Shown: positions 25,321 through 38,063 of the stretch, in pieces
Position numbering within the stretch: position 1 is the first letter of the stretch
Layout of the letters: each line of letters begins with the position of its first letter
Assembly: GCA_003439945.1 (NCBI GenBank)
Contig: QVRM01005375.1
Coordinates: 1,116,001-1,180,000 of the forward strand
Direction: 5' to 3'
Length of the DNA: 64,000 nucleotides
Source of the DNA: Dermanyssus gallinae
Taxonomy: Eukaryota > Arthropoda > Arachnida > Mesostigmata > Dermanyssidae
Position numbers and translations under genes: made by a program
Notes under the pieces: model-generated
Told to the model about the DNA's origin: nothing
Database searches by the model: none
What the model saw: only the letters and a program-made list of their open reading frames with translations

Positions 25321-25481
25321 GTCGGGGCTTTCCCGGTGGTCTTATCTGGGAGACCGTCTCTTGCGCTGCAAAACCACAAATAAAACCACAATTTTGCGGA
25401 ACGCAACAAAACACGTCAATACCGCCAAGTTGCCAAGTACAAGACCTCAAAGTTTGTTGGGCGAATTCTGGGAGACCTTGT

Positions 25482-25485
<4 letters not shown>

Positions 25486-25516
<31 letters not shown>
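25486..25516. repeat. (TA)n microsatellite
   Basis: A TA tract of about 31 bp. A short (TATG)n run follows at about 25555-25573. Confidence 0.95.
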
Positions 25517-25519
<3 letters not shown>

Positions 25520-25789
25520 CAAACCCTAATGCTTACAACGTATCTACTCCTAGATGTATGTATGTATGTATGAACTCCTAGATGCATACAAGGACTAGCA
25601 GGACATAGAACATATAGAAGCCTTTAAAACTTGAAGTGCTGGAACTCCCAACGGTACTTCAATAGATACAGGTTAATTAAAAGTTACTGATGTTAATTTA
25701 TGATAACAACTAAGAGTCTGAATTGTGATGAGTCATACATATGCAGGCATGCGTCCACACTACAGAGCTTGTCCGTGCCCGCCTTCCTT

Positions 25790-25932
25790 TCTTTCGGGCT
25801 GACCCTCAGTCAACATTTAACGTCCACGGGACTGCTTTGTAAGACGGACCCCATACATGCAAATGTGCAACGGTGGAGCTCGAATCTGTGCACCTACGTG
25901 TCTCCTCCGATCGCCACCAGGCTCGACAATAC
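25790..25932 (-). mobile_element. tRNA-derived SINE family 1, copy 1 (partly deleted)
   Basis: Aligns with 43632-43821 and 53900-54077. It shares the tail TTTCGGGCTGACCCTCAG, the middle AACGTCCACGGGACTGCTTT, and the head around CAAATGTGCAACGGTGGAGC. Read on the minus strand the head carries a B-box-like sequence. The segment between the two promoter boxes is shortened, and part of the middle (the GCTTCATAGA stretch) is missing. No clear target duplication was found. Confidence 0.75.
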
Positions 25933-26229
25933 ACCAGATGGCTGTTCTACGTGAGAGAGCCCATGATAGAACAGCGGGCGGATTATAATTTTATCTGAAA
26001 ATAACTATCTATATCAATGTCTACTTCCGGCGCTATGTGTGAGGAATAACTCGACCATCTCCGTCAGCCTCTCGACATAAACATCGAGGTTGAATTAGAG
26101 GTAGAAAACCAGTTTACTCTGAGAGTAAGCTGGTATTTTACCTCAAATCATCACCACGGTATAGCATCGTAAAGAACGCTAAAAAAGATTTTCCACAAAG
26201 TATTTATAAGACGGGTCTAGTACATGGCT

Positions 26230-27660
26230 GATCATACCCTTCCGCCGGAGTAAGTCGGCGTCCCGAGAGGTCTGGGAGGTACAAAAACAAGGTCGAAAGT
26301 CTGCTTAACATGTGCTAATTGAACAATGGAGTACAAAGATACTCCTCCGCAATAATTAGCGACTCACAAAATATTATCAATTTGGAAAAGATTAGCGACT
26401 TGGCCCTAAACCCCTTTAAATGCGAACTGTTCATACGGACAGCCGGCTCCGATTTAGCAATCTCCGAAAATATACAGGACTTTGGGACTGCAAGGTACTC
26501 AACGCAAACGATTTAAAATTCCAAGGAAGACCTCTACTTCAGGATGGTATCCACCCTCCCCCGTATTCAAGAATTGGCTGTGTCAACACAACTGCTTCAG
26601 AGCGCCTCCCCTCACAGGATGCCGTAGTGGCCATTACCTGTCAAGGTGCTCTTATTCAGCCACCCGTCTGACTCACATTTGGAGGCTGCCTTACAAACAG
26701 AACCAACGAGCAACGGCGCGTTAATGAGCTCACAGCTGATACGATTACTAACCTGTTCAACATCAAACGAAACGATACAGCTAAACGACAGGTTTGTTTG
26801 CCAGTTAACATGAGGGGCTTACCAGAACCAGTAATGTTAGCATTTCCATTGACAGCTTCCGCCGCAGATCAGGGTCTGACAGGGCCTGCGATCCACTCAG
26901 CAAACCCGGTCAGGTCGAACCCATGCGAGATCAACTAACGAGCAGTTTGGTTGAGGTTCCCGAAACTTTACCAAAAAGCACCACAGATTTTAGAGCGAGT
27001 GCTGATCATATTCTAGTAAGACCTTTAAAGTTAACAAAAGACCGCGGCTTTAGGCAACTTCTGCAAAACGTGCCAGCGGTTTGGCTACACGTCCTATATA
27101 ATGTATTATTAGAATATGTGCTGGCCTTGACTCAGTACACCGCTCGTTCGCCCTCACATATGTTTATGCGGGGAGCCGGTGGATATTAGAGCTCACGGCA
27201 CTCCATCATCCGCCCTCAGTGCAAACTGACAACCGCGCCACGCGGCTATTAACGATACTCTAGTAAGGGCCCTGAACCCGGCAGGCTACCTAATCACGTT
27301 GGAACCTACTGGACTAGCCAGGAACATCGCTAAGCGTTCCGACGGGATGAGCCCCACTCCTTTGGAGCGGGCACTAACTCCAGTCTGGAACAGTCGAATT
27401 CGTTTCTCCCTCAATGGTCGGCACCTTTGCAGGAAACAACAAGACGAACAAATACGTCGAACCTTTTTCGGTTTTTGAGGCTTTGGGTCTCCTGATTGAG
27501 AGACTTATTACTGAGTTGGGCAAACGTTTGAAGGTAACGACGGGGAACAAGACCGCCGCGCAGTTTTACGCCAGATACTCTCTACTGACGTTTGGCGTTG
27601 CAACGTCCCCATTTTCAGGGTCTCCTACCGAATGTTGAATACCGGCTGGGTTGACCAGTA
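26230..27660 (+). pseudogene. LINE C, C-terminal half (decayed), copy 1
   Basis: Plus-strand pieces resemble one LINE: ALNPFKCELF (26403-26432), a typical RT palm segment, and far downstream RHAAINDTLVRALNPAGYL, LEPTGLARNIAKRSDGMSP and TPVWN (about 27237-27400). The last block matches a C-terminal region I know from many invertebrate LINEs (R(P/S)DG...W), which may be a degenerate PD..D restriction-like endonuclease. Stops interrupt it after 27400. Sequence around 27057-27110 is similar to 36058-36112, linking it to copy 2. Confidence 0.55.
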
Positions 27661-27895
27661 GAAAACGGACATGTTCATTTAGATACTCCAGTCAGCTATG
27701 TTAAGACAATAAAACTATATAAATTGAAAGTTGACAATAGTCAAGCCATACCAAAGCAGACTGATTATAGAAAGGTACTTCTAAAAAAGCGCGCTTCTTA
27801 TACCTTAACTATTACAACAATTATAAGCAAGCAATGCCAATAAAGTTATTGACGCCTTGCATTTATTAAACAAAAAAACAAAACAAAAAAAAACA

Positions 27896-28072
27896 AAATA
27901 TATATATATATACATACAAATCCTACAATGATATATATATATATATACATACATATCCTACAATGATCACAAAGGCGTAACGATAATAATAATGAAACGC
28001 GTCATAATGGAAACAGAGATTCTAGTTATCTTGTTCAATCCCCTCGCGATTATGAAAATCAAAGAATATATA

Positions 28073-28147
<75 letters not shown>
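27896..28147. repeat. (TA)n tract cluster with a 35-bp-scale tandem repeat
   Basis: Two near-identical units, each a short TA run followed by CATACA(A/T)ATCCTACAATGAT, lie at about 27898-27930 and 27931-27966. A long uninterrupted TA tract follows at 28075-28147. The duplication includes unique flanking sequence, so it is more than simple slippage. Confidence 0.9.
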
Positions 28148-28151
<4 letters not shown>

Positions 28152-29825
28152 CATATAAATATAAGTACGTGAGTGTATATATACATAAAGATAAGTATGA
28201 GGTGGATAAGTCCATTCATTGCTTCAACAATGGCTCTGTGGCGTTATGCAAAGCAGCAAAAGTTGCAACTGTCACATTCACGGCAATTACGGGTCAATCC
28301 ATGTTCAAAAAGTGACCGCGAAAATGGCGTTTGCGAACAAATGCGGTTTGCGTTGGACATTTTGCCAGCAATTTGGTGTGGCTCACTAAAGACAGGCACC
28401 CAAACAGGGCAATTGGTCACCGCCGATGCATGACACGGGCAGGTGGTGCCGTTATGTCATACTAACTAGCTTGTCTGACAAGCGACACTTGAATTACGTC
28501 GTCGGTAAATATATATGCAACAGATCATTTCGATCAAGCCTATAGTCTTTTGAATTACGCCCCATGTTGAAAGGCCTTAGCAGATGGCACTTTGTCAGTC
28601 AATTGTGAGCGTCGCCTCGTCGATCTGTCGAATGGCCTGTAGAAAAAGATAAAGGATAATAATCCATCTAGAGTGCTAAACCAGCACACAATCTTCCATA
28701 ATTTTCCTTAGGAATCATTCGATCGCCAGAGCTTATTGACGCCTGTTACACCATCATTGTAGTATGGAGGTTGAGATGCCACAAAACGTGACGCCTGACG
28801 GTTCCTCCCGGTATGGACTCGCTCTTTGAGCAATGCGCCGAATCCGCTCTTCGTCATCCTACAGAATATGCTTTTGATGAACGCTCCAGCAAAGAGGCAG
28901 TGATCTATCCCTCCAAAGGCCGTGACTCGATTTGAGTTTGTAAGCTTTATTTTTGCTTGGCGAATGGCCAAATGAGCGTACGCAAATCCAAATTAAGTTC
29001 ATAGTATTGGTGAATGTCCCTTTCTACCTGGCCTTGGCGAGAGGTTAAATGTACTACTTTGAGAGACGCAATAACGGCACCTTAGAACCACCACGGAATA
29101 GTGGCTTAAAGTTTAGAAACGCATGTCTTCCGTCTACGGTTTGCAATTGTACCAAACGATGGGAGTGACCTATGGATATACTGAAAACGACTTTCTGTTA
29201 ATTCTACTTCTCTAGGCTAAGCCAAACTCTGAACGACAGTTAAGCTCTGCAATACATTTTACAAAATTAAAAACATAAAGTTACAAAACAGTGGTTTAAG
29301 AATTCTAACTTTGTCACATAGTGCAGCACCTTCACAGAACACCTGATTAGCAATATAGATGCTTCCCAAAGTACATTTTAAACATACTCTGAATCTTTTT
29401 AAAAGCATCATTAACTTTGTTTCCCCAAAATGGACGACATTAACGTTGCTTTGCTTATGTGCGCCTCGGCTATTACAAATATTTATACATATGCCTGAGG
29501 TTGTACTCTTTAAATTACTTGTTTAAAAAGTGTGCAATTTTGTATTATTTGCCAGTCTACTGTTTGAGGAATGACTAACATAATTAGATATCATTAGACT
29601 GCATAAAAAATGTATATTATTCAAATGATAAATACAAGATGTGGTCAATTGATGTTTTATGATGAAACTGCCAAATGTTAGTTGCCGTTAAAATATTAAG
29701 GTTTAATAACTAACTGAGAGTGCCTCTTGTGTAACCCTGTACCCACTTTATTAAATTAATAATAAAGGTAAGAAGAATTATACCTTTTATGCAATCCTGA
29801 ACTTATTTCATAGAACTACGTTGCA

Positions 29826-29862
<37 letters not shown>

Positions 29863-30004
29863 CGTTTCTGGAATATTTTAAAGCGATACATGAATTGTAG
29901 AGCTCGTTAAAGCAAATGTTTCATGTCCAATAGAACATGGTCTCTAAGAAATATTGTTTCGGAATGAGAGTTAAATTACTACAATTTGTGACACTGGTGT
30001 TTTT
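28148..30004. other. AT-rich intergenic DNA
   Basis: No coding region is supported. A (TA)n tract lies at 29829-29861. Confidence 0.5.
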
Positions 30005-30029
30005 GCCCGACATAGGAGCATAAAATGTG

Positions 30030-30550
30030 CTGTTGCGACATGGTCGCTTAGAGGAGAATTCGCAAAAAAGTGAGTCCTTTATTGCTTTCACAGTAAATAC
30101 CTCAAAATCATGACCCTACGATCACTTATTTAGTACCTATGTATACCTTAATATATGTCAATGCGAGCTGTGATTGCGGAGTAATTAAGATTTTTCGGCG
30201 GGATGTCCAGATTAAGTGCATGTAAAATGATTGTGTGGCGACGTTCACTACCGCCGACATCTCGTGCGACAGCCGCAGCGCGTCGCCACACAGTAATTTT
30301 ACATGCACTTAATCTGGACATTCCGCCGAAAAATCTTAATTACTCCGCAACCACAGCTTGCATTAACATAATTTTGGTAACAAAATTATCGTCACGAAAC
30401 GTTGAAGGCAAACACGATGCGTTTGCCTGAATGTGCTGGTTTTAACCGCCGTAAGTGATCGTAGGGTAATTATTTTGAGGTATTTGGCGTGAAAGCTAAT
30501 AAACAACTTTATTTTTGGCTGAATTCTCTTCTAAGCGACCATGTCGCATT
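30030..30550. mobile_element. Foldback / MITE-like element with long inverted arms
   Basis: Left arm 30030-30243 and right arm 30281-30550 are imperfect reverse complements around a 37-bp centre. Three matching blocks are 30035-30061 with 30521-30547 (26 of 27 bases), 30096-30127 with 30452-30486, and about 30155-30243 with 30281-30370 (roughly nine in ten bases). The right arm carries extra sequence (about 30371-30451), including a small palindrome, AGGCAAAC...GTTTGCCT. There is no transposase coding. This is the structure of a non-autonomous foldback DNA element. Similarity weakens outside 30030 and 30550, so the exact ends and target duplication are uncertain. Confidence 0.85.
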
Positions 30551-31249
30551 TCTGACCGGCCTTATATGTATTTCGGACAAAGCACCTAAGGAACTGATAC
30601 GTCAGGTACTGATCGCTAAGGGCGTCTCAGCATCCTTAGGCGGGTAGTGGCTGACTATCTGAACAAACGTACACTAGAGTGGCATGAAGGTGAACACCGA
30701 AAGATGGCTGCGGGATTGCTACAGGACGCTAGGCTACTGAATCCTGGAGAGATGACTGGTACATGTGGTGGCTGATAGGGGGTGGCTGATAGAGGGTGAC
30801 TGGCAGAGAGTGGCTGATATAGTGGGATTTTACAATAAGGAAACATGTTCGTCCCGGCCAACTAAAAATTGAAAATCGCCGAACGGATCTAAAAAACGTT
30901 AGTGTTTTTTATATTATGTATATTTCTATTTTGTTTTAGATAATATACAAAACATGTCGTTATGTTTCTTTTGACAACATGTAAGTTGATGCATTAAGGT
31001 CGATCGGATGACAAGGAGGTGAGAAATGTAGTGGAATATTCTGTCAACATGGCACTGTATAGTTTGTAATTATAGAGATGAAATTGCCTTTACGCACACC
31101 CAGACGCTTTATAGCTGCACCTGTAAACCCTGCAGAATATTTTTGTTAAATCCCTAGACTTCTTAAGAAGTGTCAATAATGTTCACATGAGCTAATGACC
31201 TTCTCACGTATACATTTTCCCTGAGTGTATTGGTGACTAAAAGGTTTTA

Positions 31250-31335
31250 TGCACGAGGTTCTGTATTCCAGCCATATTTTCTGAAATTTCGAGGAACGAC
31301 GTAACCACTAGCCCATCTCAGTGGCATATATGGAT
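31250..31335 (-). repeat. Possible decayed tRNA-derived SINE head
   Basis: On the minus strand, TGGGCTAGTGGTTACG resembles an A box, and GGCTGGAATAC some 45 bp later resembles a B box with three changes. No second copy was found in the window, so this rests on the two boxes alone. Confidence 0.3.
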
Positions 31336-31854
31336 ATATTGGCATTGCAATTACTTTTTTACTTAGGCCAGCATAGTTCAGCGGATACACAGTTTCCCTC
31401 TTCCAGCGCTCCAAGTCTTTTGGTTCCATTAAAGTGTGCAAGCTCGTTTCCTTCGCCCACACACCTCACGCAGGTGGTGTCTGTTCTCGGCTCAAACGGA
31501 GCTTGTGGTTTGTGGTCCGTAGCATATCTACTCAGCGCCGAGCTAGAAAAGCCGAGTCTCGAGTTTTGGCATTTCTTTGACCATCCAAGCTAACCAGCTT
31601 TGTTTTTGCATCTGGCGAACTCGCTTCATGACTGTGGAGTTGAACGTACGTTTCCCGGATCCCTCGCGCGAAAGATGATGTCCTCGCATGCTTACTCCGA
31701 CAGGGCTTTCAATGCATACACATATGTACATCTAACAATGATTTCAGTTCGCTGGCAGGATACCATCTGCCAGCAACAACGCAAGGATCAAAAATTCTTT
31801 ACTCGGAGTACTCACTATGTGTTAGAATTAATATGTTTTCGATATCTAGTATCC

Positions 31855-31915
31855 TCGGTAGCTCAATCAGTTGTGTGTCTTGACTTTATTTCAAAATCAT
31901 GTTTGAAGTGTTTTC
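31855..31915 (+). repeat. Possible decayed tRNA-derived SINE head
   Basis: The plus strand has GGTAGCTCAATCAGTTG, close to the D-arm/A-box region of several tRNAs. The expected B box downstream is only weakly matched (ATTTCAAAATC). Confidence 0.3.
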
Positions 31916-33603
31916 TCCAACCGAATGCTCAGCAGCTCTTCGCTTCGCTCGTCGGTCCCTTCTCTCACTTCACAATACTTCTGCTTGTAATTTTACAAAC
32001 TCTCTGTGCACTTGACATTGGTGGCCTTAGCTGAATGAGTGCTCTATTTTTGTCTGTAAACCAGGTAGAAGGCTTTACCCAAAGGAGTTATCTAAGCCAC
32101 CCGTTCAAAATATGGAATTTTCTGCGTGGCTAATCTATTCCTATGTATGTGTATTGCATTGCTAATCGCGTGGTGACCTGTCGGCAAGCTGTCAGTATGT
32201 GAAATATTTGAGCGGTCTAACGTAACGTTGTTCATAGAGCAAATAGGAGTCGTGATCTAATAATATTAAAAGATAACATATTTTTTGTTCGATGATGTCC
32301 AAAACACGCATCCACTGTTGCGTACAACGTTTTATCACTGGGAGTCAGAAGTAACCGGGAGCTCTCGGCGGACGTACACCATTTTTTGAGCTAATGGATG
32401 AAGGGAGACAAACATCCATCCATTGAGCGTGGCTCGCCCACCTGGAATGTAAGAGTGACAAGTAACAAAAAAAAGTACCAATTTGCACTTAGCGTGAGCA
32501 CGTCTTCCAGATTTACAAACATATAGATACTTTTTATTCTGTTTGTTTCAACAAGTTTGTGCAGGATTTACCTAACGGTTTCTAATGGTCGCAGCATTTG
32601 CGCGTGCGACTAACGACTAAAGTCCATGGTTACGACTTTGAAATTGGTATTTTCACCTCTTATTGCCGGCTATATGTACTGGTACAATATCGACACTATT
32701 TATGTTAGTACTATTGGTACTATTTATTTGATCACGATCATCAGACGATGCTTTCCAAATAGTAACAAAAAACAGCGTTGCTGCCAAATTCTGTCTTCAT
32801 GGGTGCGTTCCAGCAAACAGGGCTTCCATTTGTGGTCTTTTCAGTCGGCGTGGCTTTCCTTGTATTTTTCTTTCCTTTGTGCTCTCACTTTCCTTCTAGC
32901 TCTGTTTGGACTCGGCAGCCACAAACATGCATCCACAGTCACACATCCAAGCAGACCCCTACACTTTTCCGTTCTGCCTGTTTTGTTTCCATTCGTCGTC
33001 CTGAAACGAGCGATTCGCAAAATAAGTTGAGACAGTCTTGCTGCCTTACGTCGAGTCGCTAGCAGTTTAGGCTCGCGTTTTCCATCTCGAGCTACCCTAA
33101 AGTTTGTTTGGCATTTTTGTTCGCTTGGCTTTCTCACAATTTGCCCCTTTGCTGTGAGTTGTCATTTCTAGTTTCACGCTCAAGCTCTTGGTCGCAGCCG
33201 AAGCGTGTGACGAGCTGAAAATTGGCCGACTTCTGAGAATCTCCATCCGATGTTGTGCCAGTGAACTTTGTCGCAGATTTTTCCTTCCAGCATGACTACT
33301 TACGATGTGCATTAGAAATGCATTGCAAAACCATGTTGATGGACATTTTCTGTACTTTATTCCATCAACTCGCGAATCTCCCTCACATGAACTACTATGA
33401 TGTATACTACGTTAACTTACAGTAGTACTATAGAGAAGTAGAAAATCTACAATAGCTGAACTGCGTTCGATGCGTAGACACCCGAGTAAAGCAACATTGA
33501 TACAATAAGCATTTTAATGTTTTGAAACGAAATTCGTGTCGTTTACAGATAATAACTACCATCTTAGTACCTTAGTGCGTTAGAATACTCAAATACTATT
33601 GCA

Positions 33604-33640
<37 letters not shown>

Positions 33641-34299
33641 TTCATTCAATGAGATCAATAATTTACGATGGGAACATGACATTTGGGAGCCTGCGAACTT
33701 ATACCGTATACCATTGCGGGGGTCCAGTTAGACACCAGTCATCTCTGGAGGGTTCCCCGACACGAGGCCGCATTGTACCAATCACGCTAATTAATTAAGG
33801 AAGGCTTTCTAGTGAGCGCAAAGATCGGTGCCAGTGCAAGACAGAATAACACTTTATTTGCATTGCATTTGGCAATTAATATTTTGTATTATTTTCACTT
33901 GTACCGCATTAGTGGCAGCGATATTTATTTCTCAACCCATAAAACATACCTCCATGCCATGTCCAGCTACTGGCTATAAAGATATGCTGCTCAGATGATG
34001 GAAACCCATCAATCGTTTTACCTAAGTCCAGAAACCCACAGACAAAGAAACGAATGCCGCGGCAACAACCTGTTGCGACGTTTAGGAGGTCACGAGTTAC
34101 TTAACCTATCGCATCAGTGTCTGGTCTAAGTTATTTTTAAGGTGATTATGAATAATTCTAGGCTATCATCCGTTTCCTACGGGACTGGAATTGCCGCGAG
34201 ACATATCCTCGATGTCACTACCTGTTCTGCTCTACTAAGAGTCACGATCAGCGGACAGCCCGGAAATAGCTAAGCCTACCGTTTCGGTCACTGAGGGTT

Positions 34300-36310
34300 T
34301 TCAGCCATTGTTTGCCAAACCACTGCTCGTCGAGAAACTCAAACCTCATCATAATGGATCATCGCACATGCCTGTCGCCCGGTAGCTCTCCAGTCCAAGG
34401 AGTGGTACGCTGTTTATCGTTTGTGACAATGCCAACGACACCGCTGACAGAGTCTAACACCGCAAACGTCAAACCCGCCCTAAGGGTTTTCTACCCGGTC
34501 TGGGGCGTTTTATACGCAACGCGTGGTCTAGCACATCATACCGGAGCAAAACACCCGACAGCCTCTCGATGTAGTTACGGGTTACCATACTGATCCCTCA
34601 ATTAATGGCACCTTAATAAAATTTAACAAATGTATTTTAAATTCAATTAGTACGTATCACGCCCAAATCTGTTGAAAACATCTTAGCCCTCTTGACCCTC
34701 AATAATGTTCCGGATGGATGGTATGTATGTACCAATGTACCATCTTTTTTATTCAGATATCTGTGCTCTTTGGCTTTGTCTGGTCATGGCCGACTTATCC
34801 GAATATAGTCCACTCCGACATTCACCTTGTCAAAATCGAAAACCATGAAAACCATTTCGCCAGTTTAGGTCTTGAACGACCGTCTAAATGCAAGACAATG
34901 GCTTTGCCACAAAGCCGCTCGACATACTTACGAAAGTGTTCGATAATATGTCACGGAAATATCATCCAATTAATCGAGAACGTGTATTTCACTCAAATAG
35001 AGTATATACAAGATGACTCATGACAAATATCAACAATCATTAGCGCAAATCGTAAGGAGGAATCTCGAATACGGCACCAGACCTGACAGCTCACAGAATC
35101 ACTCAACACAAAGGCGTCAGCTCACGCTGACCTCGATGTTACTCGAAGAGTCTGAAGAGGGCTAAAATGTCCCAAGGGGACGGCACTAAACCAACTAGAA
35201 TCCTAATCTCTACAGCAACGATTTTCTCTGGAGAAGACACCGGTGAAGCGCTACGAGCGAAGTACTACCGCCTGCACCAACCAAGTGTATGTGGCCTGAA
35301 CTACCAGCGACAGGTCTCGGATCCACAAACGAGGACGACATCTTTGCGGCGATTCCATCCATTCCAAGAAGTTTCTCGGCATGATTAAACTTTATTCCTG
35401 CGAGACTTCTAGCCGACTTGTTGTTCCCAAACTTCGGCAATATCTATAGCTAAAGTTATTGCGATTCGAGCAACCACTAATCGTTTTTGACGCCAAATGT
35501 TTCGCTTTGAAGAAGAAAAACGGCTCAGTCCGACAGATAGCACGCTCATCATGTCTGCAGAATATATGTAGAATTGCTTCAAATGCCAGCTTGAAGGAAA
35601 GCGGCTATGTTACCGCAACCCGATGTAGATACTGATCCCTCAATAAAGTCACCCTAACTAAGGACCACTCATACACACCGAACAGACGACAGGCAGTTAA
35701 AATTTTCGGTCAACGCCGGCGTTATGACGGCAATCATTACCACCAGCTCCTTCCTGACCTCCCATACTAGTTTCACGTACATACTTGAGATAGAAGTCCT
35801 CGTATAGACGTCCAATTTACTGGCAGGCGGTGGTGCGCCCGCAATCGTTAGCGACTTACAGACGATTTTTGATGACGAAGGCTTCGCGACCATCAGAAGT
35901 TCGTATTTGGGGAGATTTAGGCTTAGCCCTGAATCAGTCGGAATATTTTTTACTTATTGATTTTACTCTCTGACGAAGTTTACTTTAAGCTTACCCCGTT
36001 TACTTATTGATTAAGACAGCAATGCCTCTACTAGGGCTCGGCTTAGAGCAGTCTCTTCAAAATCTGCAAGCCATTGGCTACACGCCCTACCCAGTGCAGC
36101 ATTAGAAACATTAGTGATTGATTCCACTACAAGAATATGCGTTGATCTTATAAACGGTTCTCGGCCCCAGATGCCGATGCTTCACCCTAACATCTGCCAA
36201 TGCGTAGAGTCGGTGGGAATTAGAACGCACCACGCTCTCAAGCTGTACTCAACGATCGGCTTCAGTGCACTTAAAAGCGGTCTTCCCATATTTTCAATCC
36301 AGTAGCCCTC
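34300..36310 (+). pseudogene. LINE C, N-terminal RT half (decayed), copy 2
   Basis: Plus-strand frames contain EDDIFAAIPSIPRSFSA followed after a stop by LNFIPARLLADL (about 35333-35417). This resembles the LINE segment usually read as ED(V/I)..AI.SFP.GSSGG.DGL.P..L.DL. A further piece, LLAGGGAPAIVSDLQ (about 35817-35861), resembles the YxDD...LGG...V..D stretch. Sequence near 36058-36112 matches copy 1. A tRNA-derived SINE is inserted within it at about 34806-34925. All frames are broken, and assignment to the same LINE family as copy 1 is inference. Confidence 0.4.
34806..34925 (-). mobile_element. tRNA-derived SINE family 2, copy 1 (diverged)
   Basis: Aligns with 46428-46560: CACTCCG(A/G)CATT, then AAACCATG.AAACC, then the tRNA-like head ending CAATGGCTTTGCCACAAAGC. 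Read on the minus strand the head begins GCTTTGTGGCAAAGCC, an A-box region, while the B box is degraded to GGTCGTTCAAGACC. Confidence 0.6.
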
Positions 36311-36887
36311 GAGAAATTGAGACTACCGAGCCCCCTGACTGAGAGCTTACCTGCTAAGTTAAGCGAGTCGTTGAACATAACTACCGAGAGCCAAGAGAGC
36401 CGTACAATTCTCACGCCAGTGACGTTCCATTGGCGTAGAGTCACGCAGTCTTAACTGAATGGTGCAAATCAAGGTTATTCTAAGTAGAAGCAAACACGTT
36501 TACTTAACTGCAATTGTGCAATTGCAAAAAATATGCATGTATATAGTAGCGGTGACTTTGGCGACTTTTACACTGCTGGAAACGGGGCGTTGTCAAAGTA
36601 AACATGAAAAACAGGCCAGTTATTTATCGCAGGCTCGAAACCCGGTCATGATTTAGTTATTTGCGTTAGAACCGGTCTCCTGAACCGGATTGTCCTGCTG
36701 TTACATTTGACTGCTAGGCCAAACCCATATCAACCCTGTAACAAGAGCGCGGTGATTGTTGAAGCATTAGACGCTATCGAGTCACAAACAAATCTTATCG
36801 TTGAAATCGAAACCGTCACCCATGACGTCAGAGCTGACATAAATCTCCCCGCTAATCTCCGTTGCGCAATGAGCATATATATGTATA

Positions 36888-36937
<50 letters not shown>

Positions 36938-37162
36938 TATACATGCATAAACCCTGCCTTCACGTATTTTTCTTTACATTGTGGTTCAACAAAAACTAGG
37001 TGGAGCCGGTTAACGGAATAACAGTGCAAACTTGTTACCGCTCCACTCGCCGCTCCAACGTGTTGTTATCAGGATTGTTATCATTTTCGTATTTGTATCC
37101 ACTATTCATCCAACGTTATTGACCAAGCCATACGATATGGTTGGAGATCGGGGGCGAAGTAA
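36311..37162. other. Intergenic DNA with a TA tract
   Basis: No coding region is supported. A (TA)n tract with interruptions spans about 36875-36941. Confidence 0.5.
36875..36941. repeat. (TA)n microsatellite, interrupted
   Basis: A TA tract of about 66 bp with three G, TT or C interruptions. Confidence 0.95.
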
Positions 37163-37698
37163 ATGGCGCGTCGTCTGCGAAAGGTACGGCTTGCTAGGCT
37201 GGTAGCTGGACGACGGGTCGGCCTTATCGCCGAAGTGATTTCCAGTGCTAAGAGCAGCATCGCCAATTGGTGTTTTTCTTTTCCGGGCCTATCATATCAT
37301 ATCGTTTTTCACCACCACTCGGATGGCTTTTTTGGTTGCATCTTCTGTTTGCTGCGTTGGCTGCCTTCTCTCTGTTTTGGTTACTTTCTATTTCTCGGTA
37401 TCCATCTCTGTTTGTCCCCGTCTCCCTCATACCGAGTGGATTGCTTGCCGAGTCTCCCCCAGCAGCACCCCACCATCTTCATCTTTTCTCACGCACTTTC
37501 CTCCTCTTTCCATCGATAGGCTGTCGTTTCTGCGAATTTTCTGCCATGCAGACCATTGCTGCTGGTTATAGATTCTGGCCGGATGCCGCGACAACATAGC
37601 CGCCTGCCTGCCGGCCTGTCTGATTCAATTGGTTTTGCAGTCGCCGTCTTGAAGTGTGTCGTCCGACATGCATTAGGGCTGCTGGCTAATGTCCTTAC

Positions 37699-37734
37699 GT
37701 TGCTGCTGTTGTTGTTGTTGTTGTTGTTGTTGTC
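37699..37734. repeat. (TTG)n microsatellite
   Basis: About ten TTG triplets preceded by CTG triplets. It is complementary to the CAA run 240 bp downstream. Confidence 0.95.
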
Positions 37735-37972
37735 CCGATTATTTTCCCTGTCGTCGTAGCTGACGTTGATGCCGCTAGTGATGACGATGGGGGGGTAGCT
37801 GTGGGGGATCGGGTAGGGTGAGGGGTTTGGTGGTGTTGTTGATGTTGCTGCCGTGCGACGCTGTTTTGTTCGTATGGCCAGCTTGACATTCTGCTGCCGC
37901 TGTGTCGCCATTGCTGTTGCCGCATCAGATGGCTACTTGGTGAAACGCAGCGATCAGATCCCCGCAAGGCAG

Positions 37973-38024
37973 CAACAACAACAACAACAACAACAACAAA
38001 TACAACAACAATAACAACAACAAC

Positions 38025-38060
<36 letters not shown>

Positions 38061-38063
38061 GCA
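37973..38063. repeat. (CAA)n microsatellite, interrupted
   Basis: Roughly 28 CAA-type triplets with a few ATA and CAC interruptions. It is complementary to the TTG run at 37699-37734, so the two could pair in single-stranded DNA or RNA. Confidence 0.95.

Larger units (their letters stand above)
30560..34299. other. Intergenic DNA
   Basis: No coding region is supported. It contains a short degenerate tandem repeat of GTGGCTGATAGAGG type at about 30765-30830, a (TA)n tract at 33607-33638, and two weak tRNA-like segments near 31250-31335 and 31855-31915. The plus-strand frame of 144 codons at 31600-32034 has no motif I recognise. Confidence 0.45.

Noticed and set aside
28022..28315. Open frames of 60-107 codons made of Ile-Tyr repeats here and at every TA tract
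   Set aside because: They are translations of (TA)n microsatellites on both strands, with no other coding evidence.
30126..30430. Small frames of 60-75 codons on both strands
   Set aside because: They are mirror translations of the foldback element's inverted arms.
31600..32034. A 144-codon plus-strand frame
   Set aside because: It has no motif, and it begins and ends in sequence with weak tRNA-like segments; I could not support it as a gene.
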